A stretch of 64,000 bases of DNA from Owenia fusiformis (lineage: Eukaryota > Annelida > Polychaeta > Sabellida > Oweniidae): positions 31,582,867-31,646,866 of the forward strand of contig CAIIXF020000008.1 in NCBI GenBank assembly GCA_903813345.2, given 5' to 3'. A program made the translations under genes and the position numbers. The notes under the pieces are model-generated. The model had not been told where the DNA came from. It saw only the letters and a list, made by a program, of their open reading frames with translations, and made no database searches. Shown here piece by piece: positions 37,701-42,934 of this stretch (positions are counted from its first letter, which is position 1; every line of letters starts with the position of its first letter).

Positions 37701-40700
37701 CCTCTTATACCATATCACTATAGACCATATCATACACATCTTATACCTACCTGTGTCTCTAAGGCCTGCTTGCCTCCTTCACTCTTGTCCAATCTATATA
37801 CCTCTTATACCATATCACTATAGACCATATCATACACATCTTATACCTACCTGTGTCTCTAAGGCCTGCTTGCCTCCTTCACTCTTGTCCAATCTATATA
37901 CCTCTTATACCATATCACTATAGACCATATCATACACATCTTATACCTACCTGTGTCTCTAAGGCCTGCTTGCCTCCTTCACTCTTGTCCAATCTATATA
38001 CCTCTTATACCATATCACTATAGACCATATCATACACATCTTATACCTACCTGTGTCTCTAAGGCCTGCTTGCCTCCTTAACTCTTGTCCAATCTATATA
38101 CCTCTTAAACCATATCACTATAGACCATATCATACACATCTTATACCTACCTGTGTCTCTAAGGCCTGCTTGCCTCCTTCACTCTGGTCCAATCTATATA
38201 CCTCTTATACCATATCACTATAGACAATATCATACACAATCATATACCTACCTGTGTCTCTAAGGCCTGCTTGCCTCCTTCACTCTGGTCCAATCTATAT
38301 ACCTGTTATACCATATCACTATAGACCATATCATACACATCTTATACCTACCTGTGTCTCTAAGGCCTGCTTGCCTCCTTCACTCTGGTCCAATCTATAT
38401 ACCTCTTATACCATATCACTATAGACCATATCATACACATCTTATACCTACCTGTGTCTCTAAGGCCTGCTTGCCTCCTTCACTCTGGTCCAATCTATAT
38501 ACCTCTTATACCATATCACTATAGACCATATCATACACATCTTATACCTACCTGTGTCTCTAAGGACTGCTTGCCTCCTTCACTCTTGTCCAATCTATAT
38601 ACCTGTTATACCATATCACTATAGACCATATCATACACATCTTATACCTACCTGTGTCTCTAAGGCCTGCTTGCCTCCTTCACTCTTGTCCAATCTATAT
38701 ACCTCTTATACCATATCACTATAGACCATATCATACACATCTTATACCTACCTGTGTCTCTAAGGCCTGCTTGCCTCCTTCACTCTTGTCCAATCTATAT
38801 ACCTCTTATACCATATCACTATAGACCATATTATACACATCTTATACCTACCTGTGTCTCTAAGGCCTGCTTGCCTCCTTCACTCTTGTCCAATCTATAT
38901 ACCTCTTATACCATATCACTATAGACCATATCATACACATCTTATACCTACCTGTGTCTCTAAGGCCTGCTTGCCTCCTTCACTCTGGTCCAATCTACGT
39001 CTCGTTGTTTCCAGCTGTGACTCAACCTACAATTTAAACATAACAAAAAATTTGTTGATACATCATTGAAGAAACAAGATTTTGAACACTGCTCATAACA
39101 TAAATATTTTGACCTTTCACCCCACCTGATATGGGCTTCATCACAAAAACTACTATTTAGTTTCACTGCCATTACAGAACCATTAATACCTTAATAATTT
39201 TATACATATAAATGGAATTCAGTTTGCTTAACATGACAAAATGTCACCAACTGGCTAGTTATTGCAAACGGTTACAACAGTGTTACATGCCAACTGTTGG
39301 TCACAAATTGTGGCTGTAACATAATGTAAATGAAAACACAGAATGAACTCCTGTGCTACATTATTTGGTGGTGACATAGGTTGAAAATAATGCTAGTGTG
39401 TGTGTGATGTTTTGAAGTAACTTTGGACCTACTCTGTGTTTCTGTGCTTCTGTATCGAGGTATTTTCGCTGGTACTCCCTAGGCTCTGCTGTACTGGACC
39501 TTGTGGGGACTGAATGTACAGGTGGGGGCCTCTGAGAGCTTTGAATATCACTGAAACCTTGCTGCAGGGCCTATATAATAGCAAAGTACAATATACAGTT
39601 TATTGAATGCGACAATAATGGCACATTTTACAGACTTACATAATGTGGCTCAATTTTGTGCCATCCAAAGATTTGATTTGGTCTACTAGTATACCTTGCC
39701 AGAAAGAAACCATTTATTTTTTGATGGGATTTTTACCTTTCATAGATTCAAGGAAGTGGAGAGCTAACACTGGAATTTTCTAGAATCTTGAGTGAAGTGT
39801 CCCCTAACTATGAGCTATATTTCATAAAATATCATTTCACAAAGTACAGTAAAATCTATTGAAACCTAACTCCACTATGACCAGCCAAAAGTGTCCAGAG
39901 TGGGAGGTGTTAACATTTTGAGGATTTTTCACATGGAATCCTGCTATGGAAGATTAATATAACATGGTACTGAAAAACAAGTATTGACATTGAGAAGTAT
40001 TCAGATTAGATAAGTATTTGGATATTAAACTTTTATTGCAATATCGAAATACTGAACTGACTTGTTTGAGTTCAGTAGATAGCTTTGTTACATCACTAGA
40101 GCGAGGTGCAGGAGTTGGTTTATTCCGTAGTTCCTGTTCTAGACTTTGAAGTCTTCGATCCACACTAGTTAAAGGATCTGTGGGAGGGGGTCTACTAGCA
40201 AGGCTACTACGAAGGCTCTCCATGCTACGAGTCTGATCAATCTCATTCCTGAAACACATTATGGTTTACAAGTTGTTATGAAAAATATCCTCAAACTAAG
40301 ATCATCAAATCTAGTGTTACGAAAATAAATATCCCCCAACCCCTCACATACATTATATGCTTAGGGCATACACTGAGTTAAGCTCCTATCCCTCTAAATG
40401 CTATATTTATGTCAATGTCTCTCTCCTTCATCATCCCTATACATTTGTCCAATAAGAAAATGAAGGAGGGGTCAATCACAGGGGATTGGATTTTTCTTTT
40501 ATGTTCATGTTTAGATATCAATACTATACCTTGTTCTTCTAGAAATTTCATGATTCAAATCATCTTCGAGTCTCGCTTGACTTGTATTGAGATCTCGTAC
40601 AGATCTATGGAGCTCATGTAGGTCATCATCATCACGATCAGCATATTCTGCAAACCTCACTGCAGATCTTGAACGCCTCCTGGGATGGCGAGACCTCCTT

Positions 40701-42878
40701 CTGGACTCAGCATCACTGTGAGACTACAATGAATCAGACAATTTACATATTAATATACTCAATTAGTATCTGACTGCTCTTTAAAACACATATTTGCTGC
40801 ATCAACTTGATATGTTAAACATTGGCCACTGAGAATCCATTTTGAATCCACTTGGAAATGAGAAATTTCATGAAAAAGAGACATGTTTTGACCAAATATA
40901 AGTTATGGACCAGTGTCCTGTTAGGTTTCTTAACATGTGAACCAGTGGGAGATAACAAACTGGGACCAACATTAAGAGATGTAAGTATAAGAGAGGTGTT
41001 TCGATATATAGATTTTACAGCAATAACTGCAAAACAAGGCCACAGTGAGCCAGATTAGGGCACTATCTCTTACTCTGTAGTCTTTCAGAGGGGATGTTGG
41101 ATAACGGGTTCGACTCCTGGTGGAATAACCATCAAGATCGCTTGAATGCATCGTATCACTGTCTTTCAGCCTTGAATGACGGGCACGTTCACTCTGTAGG
41201 CTCTGGGTGGTCATAGACAGCTCCTGGCGCAACTGAAAAATAAATCAAATCTAGACATTAACCATGTTCATAAGAAATATCTTTAAAATAATTATATTCT
41301 TTTAGAAAATTTGAATTAAGATATGACCACATTTTACCTTTCTCCGGTATCATTTTATAGAGATGGAAACAAGTCTAGAATAACATTGTTAGCCATTTAT
41401 ACTAAAACAAAATTTTGCTCTTCAAAAGAAAATTTAAAATGTATAACACAATACAGTATGTAAAAAGAATGCAGATATATGGTTAAAATATAAATTATTT
41501 AAATATTGTTCCGATCATCCAGTTTTCTTCACCTGATATCAAAGGTGATTTGATCTAAGTTACAGTGATATTAATTTATAGGATATTTATGTCAAAAAGT
41601 GCTATGCACACACATATAAATCATTTCTTAGATAAGATAAAATACATTATTCTGCCTTGATCATTCACCTTATCAATGGCTGATGTTTTCTGTGCATTTA
41701 CATCTTTATATTGCCCCAGCATATGATCCACAGCCCTCAGATTGCGAGTCGTGTCCTGGAAGTATAAATATTCAGTGGGGTGAAATGCAATTTTCAGGTT
41801 TTCAACATGGTGGCATGCAATTTTCAAATTTTAATTGGGTTGGCATGAAATTTTCAGATTTTCAACAGGGAGGCATGCAATTTCCAGATTTTCAATGGGG
41901 TGCGGGGTGGCGTGCAATCAGTCTACGATCTCGTCTGTCGCACCTCGCCAAATGCGGAAATGAAACTGCTGAGGCGAAAATGAGCTAAAACAACTTGCCA
42001 CGCGTGTCTAGAACAAAATACCATTATTGTGGCGACTATAGTATCGATACTTACTTGAAATATCCCAACAATTGAACGAAATAAAACAAAACCAAGATTT
42101 ATTGACAGAATGGACAAGAGCAGACTAAAACCCACTAGATCAAAACAGAATAAAAATGTTGATCCTACTCCTGATTCAGTGCCCATTTCAAATGATAGGG
42201 TTAATGTCCAAGCTGTAGCCTTAGGGACAAATGATTCTGTTTCCGACAATGATGACTCAGACTCAGATGAAGGTTTTGAGGAGTTTGATTCTGAATTAGA
42301 TGGTGAATTTGATGATGAGGAAAGTGTCATAAATAATTTAAAGAAAATCTTGGCTGATTGAATAAAGAAAATAGTGAAAGATACAACATTGGGCCTCACA
42401 AAAAAGATGTAGAGTTACTAGTATAGAATAAAATGGCTAGTATATCTGCATATTACTAGTAAACTTAATGCGTTTCCTGTATGGATGTATTTTTTCCTTC
42501 CACACGTTGGCTAGTATAAGGTCTAGTTTGGCTGGTATAGATTCATAGTTACTTGCCCAAAACAGGACCTGTACAAATTTCATTTGGCGAGAACTTTTTT
42601 TTTTAATAGTCACTCTTGGCAAGTATGAGCTGAAAACGAAATCGTAGACTGGCAATTTTATGATTTTCAACAGTTGGTTTGGTCTTCATGTTATAAATAA
42701 TAACACGATACAATCTAACCTGTAATGTATCAGTGAGGTTGTCCACCTTGGCTGAGAGACCCTGACTGTTCCTTGGAGGACTAGGAAGAAACCTTCTTGA
42801 ATGTGTTCGTCCGCGACTTGGAAATTTTTGTCGATCTTCATAGTCATCTGATTCACTTGATACATCTGCGCTGGCCAT
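5401..42878 (-). CDS. CEP128: CEP128-like centrosomal coiled-coil protein, 23 coding exons found, 3' end missing
   Basis: Vertebrate CEP128 is a mother-centriole subdistal-appendage protein that affects ciliary signalling. Exons in transcript order: 42720-42878, 41669-41755, 41074-41232, 40530-40723, 40062-40248, 39433-39570, 38952-39026, 36351-36465, 35292-35452, 34459-34724, 33842-34016, 15037-15084, 13815-14018, 12568-12642, 12111-12257, 11136-11222, 10666-10763, 8999-9065, 7798-7896, 7365-7442, 6601-6657, 6160-6331, 5401-5567. Every junction has AG/GT and the phases agree throughout; the total is 3,015 nt or 1,005 codons. The identification rests on ordered matches to vertebrate CEP128: the acidic/Ser start, the DTTRNLRAVDHMLGQY segment, SDLDG followed by TSPLKDY, LHELHRSVRDL, and QETVKQWKVKCKRLERDV. 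Most of the rest is heptad-rich coiled coil. The human protein is about 1,094 aa, and no exon for the last about 90 residues was found between 1 and 5400, so the gene probably continues off the left edge. Confidence 0.9.
5660..6068. repeat. 28-bp minisatellite in CEP128 intron 22
   Basis: About 14 copies of a unit like gatttcaaaaatgcactttg plus tgaaatat. The core copies are near identical and the edge copies diverged. The array ends about 90 bp before exon 22. Confidence 0.85.
9118..9672. mobile_element. Cluster of pogo/Tigger-like MITEs
   Basis: Three adjacent or nested units carry the end ACAGTAAAACCTGT, or a near copy of it: one from about 9122, one at 9292-9466 with the flanking TA at 9290, and one at 9469-9672 ending in attttactgta. 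TA target duplication and a CAG..CTG end are typical of pogo/Tigger and related Tc1-mariner-type elements. Internal repeats of AAGTGGAACACCTC suggest an internal duplication. No transposase frame is seen. Confidence 0.6.
10215..10606. repeat. 30-bp minisatellite that keeps an open minus-strand frame
   Basis: About 13 copies of a 30-bp unit (ttgattgattgtccatttct plus tgttttacag). Because the unit is a multiple of three, the minus strand stays open and reads as a 10-residue repeat, (I/M)(N/D)NQS(I/T)V(E/K)QE. It lies in CEP128 intron 17 with no splice sites that would make it an exon. I regard the frame as incidental. Confidence 0.85.
10787..10966. mobile_element. Pogo/Tigger-like MITE, 180 bp
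   Basis: Begins CAGTAAAACCTGT and ends ACAGGTTCTACTG, with TA on both sides (10785-10786 and 10967-10968). The interior contains several AAGTGGAACA motifs in both orientations. Partial relatives lie near 11650-11730, 36200-36275, 52041, 56550, 57471 and 61521. Confidence 0.65.
11136..15084 (-). CDS. CEP128: CEP128 exons 12-16
   Basis: Exons 12 (15037-15084, 16 codons), 13 (13815-14018), 14 (12568-12642), 15 (12111-12257) and 16 (11136-11222) are all phase 0, so each could be skipped without a frameshift. All are Glu/Lys/Gln-rich coiled coil, for example NELKSVKMDLEKELRD in exon 13. The exon 13 acceptor lies within a few bases of a LINE remnant on the opposite strand. Confidence 0.88.
12705..12890. 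repeat. Interspersed repeat (CAAAATGTCACCACC family)
   Basis: Shares AAAATGTCACCACC, ATTTGTTACAGA, GAATGCC and GAGACTATA...CCACTTGTGG with sequence at 60187-61265, and more weakly with 52840-52960 and 62595-62680. No coding capacity or clear terminal repeats. It is a dispersed element of unknown class in CEP128 intron 13. Confidence 0.5.
14023..14562 (+). mobile_element. 5'-truncated non-LTR retrotransposon (LINE) 3' end
   Basis: After about 14030 a frame reads TYKCINRPDSFPSDIF then HQHNALD. Following a frameshift it continues SFKVQGEIIWNKIPNTIK and KLKRLFKDD, with a stop near 14309. This is the usual C-terminus of CR1/L2/RTE-like reverse transcriptase proteins, where '(F/V)xGPKIWNxLP..I' and 'FKKxLK' recur. 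A non-coding tail follows and ends in AAATAAATAAAAAAAA at about 14538-14562. It is antisense to CEP128 and its 5' end is immediately next to exon 13. Confidence 0.65.
15169..15336. mobile_element. Possible short MITE
   Basis: Ends ACCGGTGTAAAA and TTTTACACCGGT form a 12-bp terminal inverted repeat around an interior with no frame of note. Only one copy is seen here and no clear target duplication, so this is tentative. Confidence 0.3.
15740..16272. repeat. Tandem repeats: TTGACC minisatellite, then a 145-bp duplication
   Basis: 15740-15960 holds degenerate copies built on CTATTGACCT and GTGGTCAA. From 15983 a 145-bp unit (starting gaaaattaat) is repeated once, starting again at 16128, with high identity to about 16272. 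Overlapping minus-strand open frames here simply follow the duplication. Confidence 0.7.
16737..16941. mobile_element. MITE with CAGGCCCGTAGCCAGG ends
   Basis: Terminal inverted repeats CAGACCCGTAGCCAGG and CCTGGCTACGGGCCTG flank C-rich tracts and a short AT-rich centre. Flanks share GCTTCC on both sides, compatible with a hAT-like target duplication. Other copies are at 33582-33789 (full length) and 34174-34325 (right end lost). Confidence 0.65.
17050..17755. other. Intronic sequence without recognised features
   Basis: AT-rich DNA in CEP128 intron 11. A short direct repeat (accaataacatgacttta) lies at about 17656-17697. No exon, RNA gene or transposon end was recognised. Confidence 0.5.
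17760..17895. mobile_element. MITE, first copy (ATAGGGAGTTTAAGCTT ends)
   Basis: About 135 bp with ends ATAGGGAGTTTAAGCTTG and AAGCTTAAACGCCCTTAT. The interior (TTTGTATGGGCGATTGGT) is shared with the better preserved copy at 20272-20400. The right terminal repeat is mutated here. Confidence 0.65.
18297..18408. mobile_element. Truncated Tigger-like MITE (TAGTGAACACC subfamily)
   Basis: Carries TCTAATGAACA, TGTCTCTAGTGGACACC and CACATACTCTCCTGACTTCTG and ends ACAGGTTTTACTGTA. The same consensus is at about 36612-36765 and 51172-51290. The left end is missing. Confidence 0.5.
19193..20215 (+). CDS. Intronless class A (rhodopsin-like) GPCR, orphan
   Basis: 340-aa seven-transmembrane receptor. 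TM1 is about 17-40 with GNLSV (N30), TM2 has LSVSD (D58), and C85 and C163 form the usual extracellular disulfide pair. The end of TM3 is NRF (109-111) in place of E/DRY, TM4 has W137, TM6 has CWGPY (241-245) and TM7 has NPPIY (278-282) with FMNRQFR after it. C300, C302 and C303 could be palmitoylated. The NR(F/Y)xxICHP..Y pattern and the sequence after TM7 recall the melatonin/GPR84/moody-Tre1 part of class A; the ligand cannot be assigned. The frame opens after a TAG at 19139. I chose the first ATG, at 19193, because the 15 codons before it start only at a GTG. The single-exon gene sits antisense inside CEP128 intron 11. No AATAAA lies close downstream. Confidence 0.88.
   Translation: METTIDISMTETVTVTTIYIILIVLGFFGNLSVIVTMLAVKKFRRPQNILIVNLSVSDFLVTVGCLPLTVGSMVQKRNILGLVLCELQGAMIGTSCVVSLFSITAIAINRFISICHPGHYKKVYTKRNTGLMIAGIWIYATLITIPPLFGWGAFGYERRNYTCTISWRNNMSYTLFLAANLILIAEVTVAACYYAIFKAVRRSAKRIEDHKGQMNLGEMPKKRDDRVAIQLFVIFIAYNICWGPYLITSAFIESDNFNISMVGFFIMSVLIVLNSCCNPPIYFFMNRQFREAITSFFPTCKCCHQDITSHSTTPTTNGGRMHPRDNTNNTSSYESEPTRT
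20272..20400. mobile_element. MITE, second copy (129 bp, TA target site)
   Basis: Terminal inverted repeats ATAGGGAGTTTAAGCTT and AAGCTTAAACTCCCTAT are perfect over 17 bp. TA flanks both ends (20270-20271 and 20401-20402), which suggests a Tc1/mariner-type mover. It is inserted in the TATCATGAATGTGAAG minisatellite just after the GPCR stop. The other copy is at 17760. Confidence 0.75.
20403..20908. repeat. AT-rich minisatellite, left part
   Basis: Degenerate copies of a unit like atgtgaagtttatcatgaaa followed by ctgaaataatatcatga. The array resumes at 27933 on the other side of the retrotransposon, so the element inserted into one pre-existing array. Confidence 0.75.
20909..21724 (+). repeat. 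5' LTR
   Basis: 816 bp, TGTTACAG...GTAACA. A TATA-like box (CTATATAATGAG) lies at about 21198-21209, so transcription would start near 21230. ATTAAA at about 21616 could serve as polyadenylation signal. A local run of GTGGATTATCAT repeats lies at about 21360-21435. Confidence 0.95.
21199..21206 (+). promoter_or_regulatory. LTR TATA box
   Basis: The sequence TATATAAT sits in mid-LTR at the position expected for a U3 promoter. The same box occurs in the 3' LTR near 27407. Function is inferred from position only. Confidence 0.55.
21730..21747 (+). promoter_or_regulatory. Primer binding site for tRNA-Pro
   Basis: TGGGGGCTCGTCCGGGAT lies 5 nt after the LTR end. It is complementary to the 3' end of tRNA-Pro including CCA, the same primer choice as in murine gammaretroviruses. 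Confidence 0.9.
21836..26827 (+). CDS. Gag-Pol polyprotein (Gag-PR-INT-RT-RNaseH)
   Basis: 1,663 aa in one frame. Residues 15-55 are helical and SAP-like; about 72-145 is an Arg/Glu-rich coiled coil. The capsid region (about 155-330) ends in a SCAN-like stretch, LRELMLIEQFKNCV. The zinc knuckle CX2CX4HX4C is at 391-404. The aspartic protease motif is DTGA (D478). Integrase has an HHCC finger starting at H812, the triad D876, D935 and E971 (35 residues between the last two), and a GPY module near 1109. Reverse transcriptase has D1338 and YIDD at 1398-1401. RNase H starts near D1547 (QVDASD) and the frame ends IADTLSRV. The RT segment equivalent to VDYRxLN reads VNYIKVN. No stop or frameshift separates gag from pol, so Gag and Pol dosage would have to be set by proteolysis or another route. 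Confidence 0.95.
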   Translation: MSFEVETFLEAPSLEEFDDLKKTELLAIAKHVGLSVKSSYNKGTIKNFVLQYLVAESLLPEEPAQHVEHTDPIRLKELELREKELQNERELREKELEIQKEREIREMREKELQIQSEKEIKLREQEIQREIELKRLEIEAQSKTDEHATMHQPFENRFDASKFLKFVPKFQEKNVDKYFTHFEKVAQSLDWPKSAWPVMLQSVFIGKASEIFASLSGEVCSDYDLVKNAILKAYELVPEAYRQKFRNAHKQSDQTHVEFAREQEQLFDRWLVSKDVSEEFKKLRELMLIEQFKNCVQYHIRTYLDEHKVETLSQAATLSDDYALTHKGSFIKGNPNYRGYQGNKPSYDSKSNQSSSSNTSNKAKDQSNSSQSSSSKSDQSNSSGPKSNVTCNYCKKPGHLISECYRIKNRREMSGSAHSNGCATVPISRKPIVWDSYTHTEKSTHSDIMEDYKPFMSEGFVSLSSDDTNSKPVKILRDTGASQTLLLEGVLPLSEESFTGTHILMQGIELGFTKVPLHRIHITSELVKGPVIVGVRPQLPVEGVALLLGNDLAGGKVSLDPIVSDQPCSIEDSVQEDSDIYPACAVTRAMAKKLADSGDLSVGDDFDSGFLSSLFDDECHSPLVKDDPYPILKANSSLKQPSVQAKQSSIEANSSLKKPIARGDSPSEQDHYFNAVSPALASPDEVPSSSASVHEVSSPPCSEVTSSSSSEVSSSISDSDSLKNDPHSKPMLIYEQEHDPSLIDLHKRCLTIDEADKVPVCFYKKDGILMRKWRPPEASPEDDWAIVHQIVVPKSYHKEILSLAHDSPMAGHLGVTKTYHKILNHFYWPKLKQDVQEYCRSCHTCQMVGKPNQKIPTAPLHPIPAFDEPFSKVLIDCVGPLPKTKSGNQYLLTILCMATRFPEAIPLRNIKAKNIVKSLIKFFTLVGLPKDLQSDQGSNFMSGLFQQVMDTLGIKQCKSSAYHPESQGALERYHQTLKTMIRAFCFEYEKDWDEGIPLLLFATREAKQESLGFSPFELVFGHSVRGPLKLLKEKWLSETEKFNLLNYVTGFKERLSKACEIAKENLLNSQDKMKTWYDRKVKERSFQPGDKVLILLPLQTNPLQAKFYGPYVVDSKVNDLNYIVKTPDRRKETQLCHINMMKRYFEPDKEHGSIKPVVTLAPALVKETDLQDSDDITYTDLDYEDIKGLSRLKNSEVLSNLDHKLHHVTNDQKQQVTELIHEFTDIFSDVPTKTSIAYHDVEVQDVTPVKQHAYRVNPSKSEDLRAEVNYMLENDIIEKSNSPWSSPAFIVPKSNGGRRLVVNYIKVNRVTKTDSYPIPRIDDCIDKIGTAKYVSKFDLLKGFLGVPLTERAKQVSAFVTPDGLYQFKVMPFGMKNAPATFQRMMNGLLADLKNTGVYIDDVIVYSDTFAEHMCLLRKLFERISLANLTINLAKSEFCKATVEYLGHVVGQGQVKPVSAKVESITQLPAPTNKKELMRSLGMAGFYRKFCPNFSSIALPLTNLLGKNIKYVWSEQCHTAFDKIKAILSEEPVLVAPDFSKPFKIQVDASDVGMGAVLLQEKDGIDHPVCYYSKKFDKHQKNYSTIEKECLALLLSLQHFEVYVSAPVHAVTVFTDHNPLTFLHRMKNKNRRLLRWSLLLSEYNLDIRHIKGKDNLIADTLSRV
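27106..27116 (+). promoter_or_regulatory. Polypurine tract
   Basis: AAGGAGGGAGG directly abuts the 3' LTR and would prime plus-strand synthesis. Confidence 0.85.
27117..27932 (+). repeat. 3' LTR
   Basis: 816 bp; no difference from the 5' LTR was noticed on reading. Between the stop codon (26827) and the polypurine tract is a 278-bp untranslated AT-rich stretch. Confidence 0.95.
27933..28110. repeat. AT-rich minisatellite, right part
   Basis: Continues the TATCATGAAACTGAAATAAT array interrupted by the retrotransposon, then degenerates by about 28110. Confidence 0.7.
28111..30002. other. Intron 11 sequence without recognised gene
   Basis: No convincing exon on either strand. A short less AT-rich patch at about 29430-29530 has CACGTGAC, ATGGCGGAC and GGCTCCGCCCAC motifs and could be a regulatory region. 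Short plus-strand frames (for example 29640-29831) have no recognisable features. Confidence 0.4.
30005..30810. mobile_element. Mariner-derived foldback element
   Basis: Ends CAGGGTGTCTCAAAAAATGT and ACATTTTTGAGACACCCTG with TA on both sides (30003-30004, 30811-30812). The arms match for about 200 bp as inverted repeats. The right half, plus strand, reads (F)LCGYLKK..., LKGNIQREIQDILPELLSNV, the C-terminal pattern of mariner-like transposases. The left half carries a diverged copy of the same region on the minus strand (SPYSPDL, then NPSLE). Both are broken. It therefore looks like two 3' ends of one transposon joined tail to tail. Confidence 0.7.
31084..31397. mobile_element. hAT-like MITE, G/C-run rich
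   Basis: Ends CACTGGCGGATTAGG and AGATCCGCCCCTG are imperfect inverted repeats. The interior has long G runs and repeated GGGCCCAAAA and GGCCTTTT motifs. TACAT occurs on both flanks. No coding capacity; the 93-codon plus frame through it is incidental. Confidence 0.55.
31398..33581. other. Intron 11 sequence without recognised gene
   Basis: A short direct repeat (CCTTTTAAGGATGAAGTTAT) occurs at about 31566 and 31607. A 98-codon plus frame (31632-31928) is AT-rich with no recognised domain. A sequence resembling a transposon left end (ACAGAGTGATCCAGAAGTAA) lies at about 33220 without a partner. Confidence 0.4.
32667..32719. repeat. Short palindrome
   Basis: Arms of about 24 bp (aattttattcaattccattg and its complement) separated by 4 nt, with a single-base indel. 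It could form a hairpin in DNA or pre-mRNA. Confidence 0.75.
33582..33789. mobile_element. MITE with CAGGCCC...GGGCCTG ends, second copy
   Basis: Begins CAGGCCCATAACCAGG and ends TCTGGCTACGGGCCTG; orientation is opposite to the copy at 16737. A 20-nt C run lies near the right end. It ends about 50 bp from the exon 11 donor of CEP128. Confidence 0.65.
33842..34724 (-). CDS. CEP128: CEP128 exons 10-11
   Basis: Exon 10 (34459-34724) and exon 11 (33842-34016) encode a highly charged coiled coil. Exon 10 ends in phase 2 (ACA|GTGAGT donor) and exon 11 supplies the G that makes Gln, giving ETVKQWKVKCKRLERD. This aligns with the vertebrate segment around ESIRQWKLKHKKLER and is one of the best anchors for the gene name. 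The exon 11 donor (TTG|GTAAGT) opens an intron of about 18.8 kb that holds the GPCR and the retrotransposon. Confidence 0.9.
34174..34325. mobile_element. Same MITE family, right end lost
   Basis: Starts CAGGCCTGTAGCCAG and follows the consensus of the copy at 33582 as far as TTTTTGGCTGGGGGG, then stops. It lies in CEP128 intron 10. Confidence 0.5.
35292..39026 (-). CDS. CEP128: CEP128 exons 7-9, with duplicated splice junctions
   Basis: Exon 7 (38952-39026, 25 codons, ends LDQSEGGKQALETQ), exon 8 (36351-36465) and exon 9 (35292-35452) encode continuous coiled coil. Exon 8 must end CCAG|GTTTTT, a weak donor, because exon 9 needs one leading nucleotide; the joined codon then reads GAT. The last 43 bp of exon 7 plus its donor, and the first about 99 bp of exon 9 plus its acceptor, are each copied in tandem into the neighbouring introns (see the repeat entries). 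The authentic copy is the one attached to a full exon. Confidence 0.85.
35354..35877. repeat. 131-bp tandem array made from the exon 9 acceptor region
   Basis: Four copies, starting at 35354, 35485, 35616 and 35747. Each holds about 99 bp of exon 9 coding sequence, its TTTCAG acceptor and about 30 bp of intron. Only the 35354 copy continues into the rest of exon 9. The others run into intron sequence with an in-frame TAG after the codons for DNINNIDL. Copies 2-4 share GACGTC where the functional exon has GATGTC, so the functional copy is slightly distinct. Confidence 0.9.
36612..36765. mobile_element. Tigger-like MITE (TAGTGAACACC subfamily)
   Basis: Starts CAGTAAAACCTGTATTAGTG, has two CTCT..TAGTGAACA copies and AAATGTTCAATATACAAGTA near the right end, where the terminal repeat is mutated. 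It lies in CEP128 intron 7, between exon 8 and the 100-bp array. Confidence 0.5.
36837..38995. repeat. 100-bp tandem array made from the exon 7 donor junction, 22 copies
   Basis: Units start (TGTGTCTCTAAGG) every 100-101 bp from 36841 to 38953. On the minus strand each holds 43 bp of exon 7 coding sequence ending CAG, the donor GTAGGTATAAG and about 50 bp of intron. The copy at 38953 is the real exon end. Units with variants (CTGGTCC or CTTGTCC, CCTGTTA or CCTCTTA, CACAATCATATACC) recur about every 301 bp near 36841-37540, a local higher-order pattern. Identity between units is high, so expansion was recent or is homogenised. Confidence 0.95.
39027..39432. other. CEP128 intron 6
   Basis: About 400 bp of intron with no recognised element, apart from a stretch at about 39235-39330 (AAAATGTCACCAACTGG, CCAACTGTTGGTCACAAA) that weakly resembles the repeat at 12705. 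Confidence 0.4.
39433..42878 (-). CDS. CEP128: CEP128 exons 1-6 (N-terminal region)
   Basis: The start ATG is at 42876-42878, giving MASADVSSESDDYED. It sits 5 nt inside an exon that begins after a good acceptor (TTTTCAG at 42884-42890), so a 5' non-coding exon is expected upstream. Exon 3 carries SDLDG and TSPLKDY. Exon 4 encodes an Arg/Ser-rich stretch (RRRSRHPRRRSRSAVRF) followed by a helical segment. Exon 4 ends in phase 2 and exon 5 restores phase 0. Exon 6 (39433-39570) is Pro/Ser-rich and leads into the coiled coil. Confidence 0.88.
41762..41915. repeat. 36-bp minisatellite in CEP128 intron 1
   Basis: Four degenerate copies of a unit around GGCATGCAATTTTCAGATTT, starting right next to the exon 2 acceptor at 41755. 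Confidence 0.75.
42110..42361 (+). CDS. Small acidic open frame, unrecognised
   Basis: 83 codons with an ATG (MDKSRLKPTRSKQNKN), a Lys/Arg-rich start and a very acidic C-terminal half (SVSDNDDSDSDEGFEEF). It lies antisense in CEP128 intron 1. Codon use looks more coding-like than neighbouring frames, but there is no recognised domain and no visible intron structure. It could be the 5' part of a transposon open frame, a short gene, or chance. Confidence 0.3.
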   Translation: MDKSRLKPTRSKQNKNVDPTPDSVPISNDRVNVQAVALGTNDSVSDNDDSDSDEGFEEFDSELDGEFDDEESVINNLKKILAD

Positions 42879-42934
42879 CTTTCCTGAAAATCAAATACAT
42901 TCTTGCAAGAGAAAAGAATATTCAAGCCATCACA

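Noticed and set aside
36837-38995. Array of mutually exclusive exons, as in Dscam
   Set aside because: The 43-nt pieces are near identical, so give no protein diversity. Each would add an in-frame TGA, and the AG before each lacks a pyrimidine tract. It is a junction-derived minisatellite.
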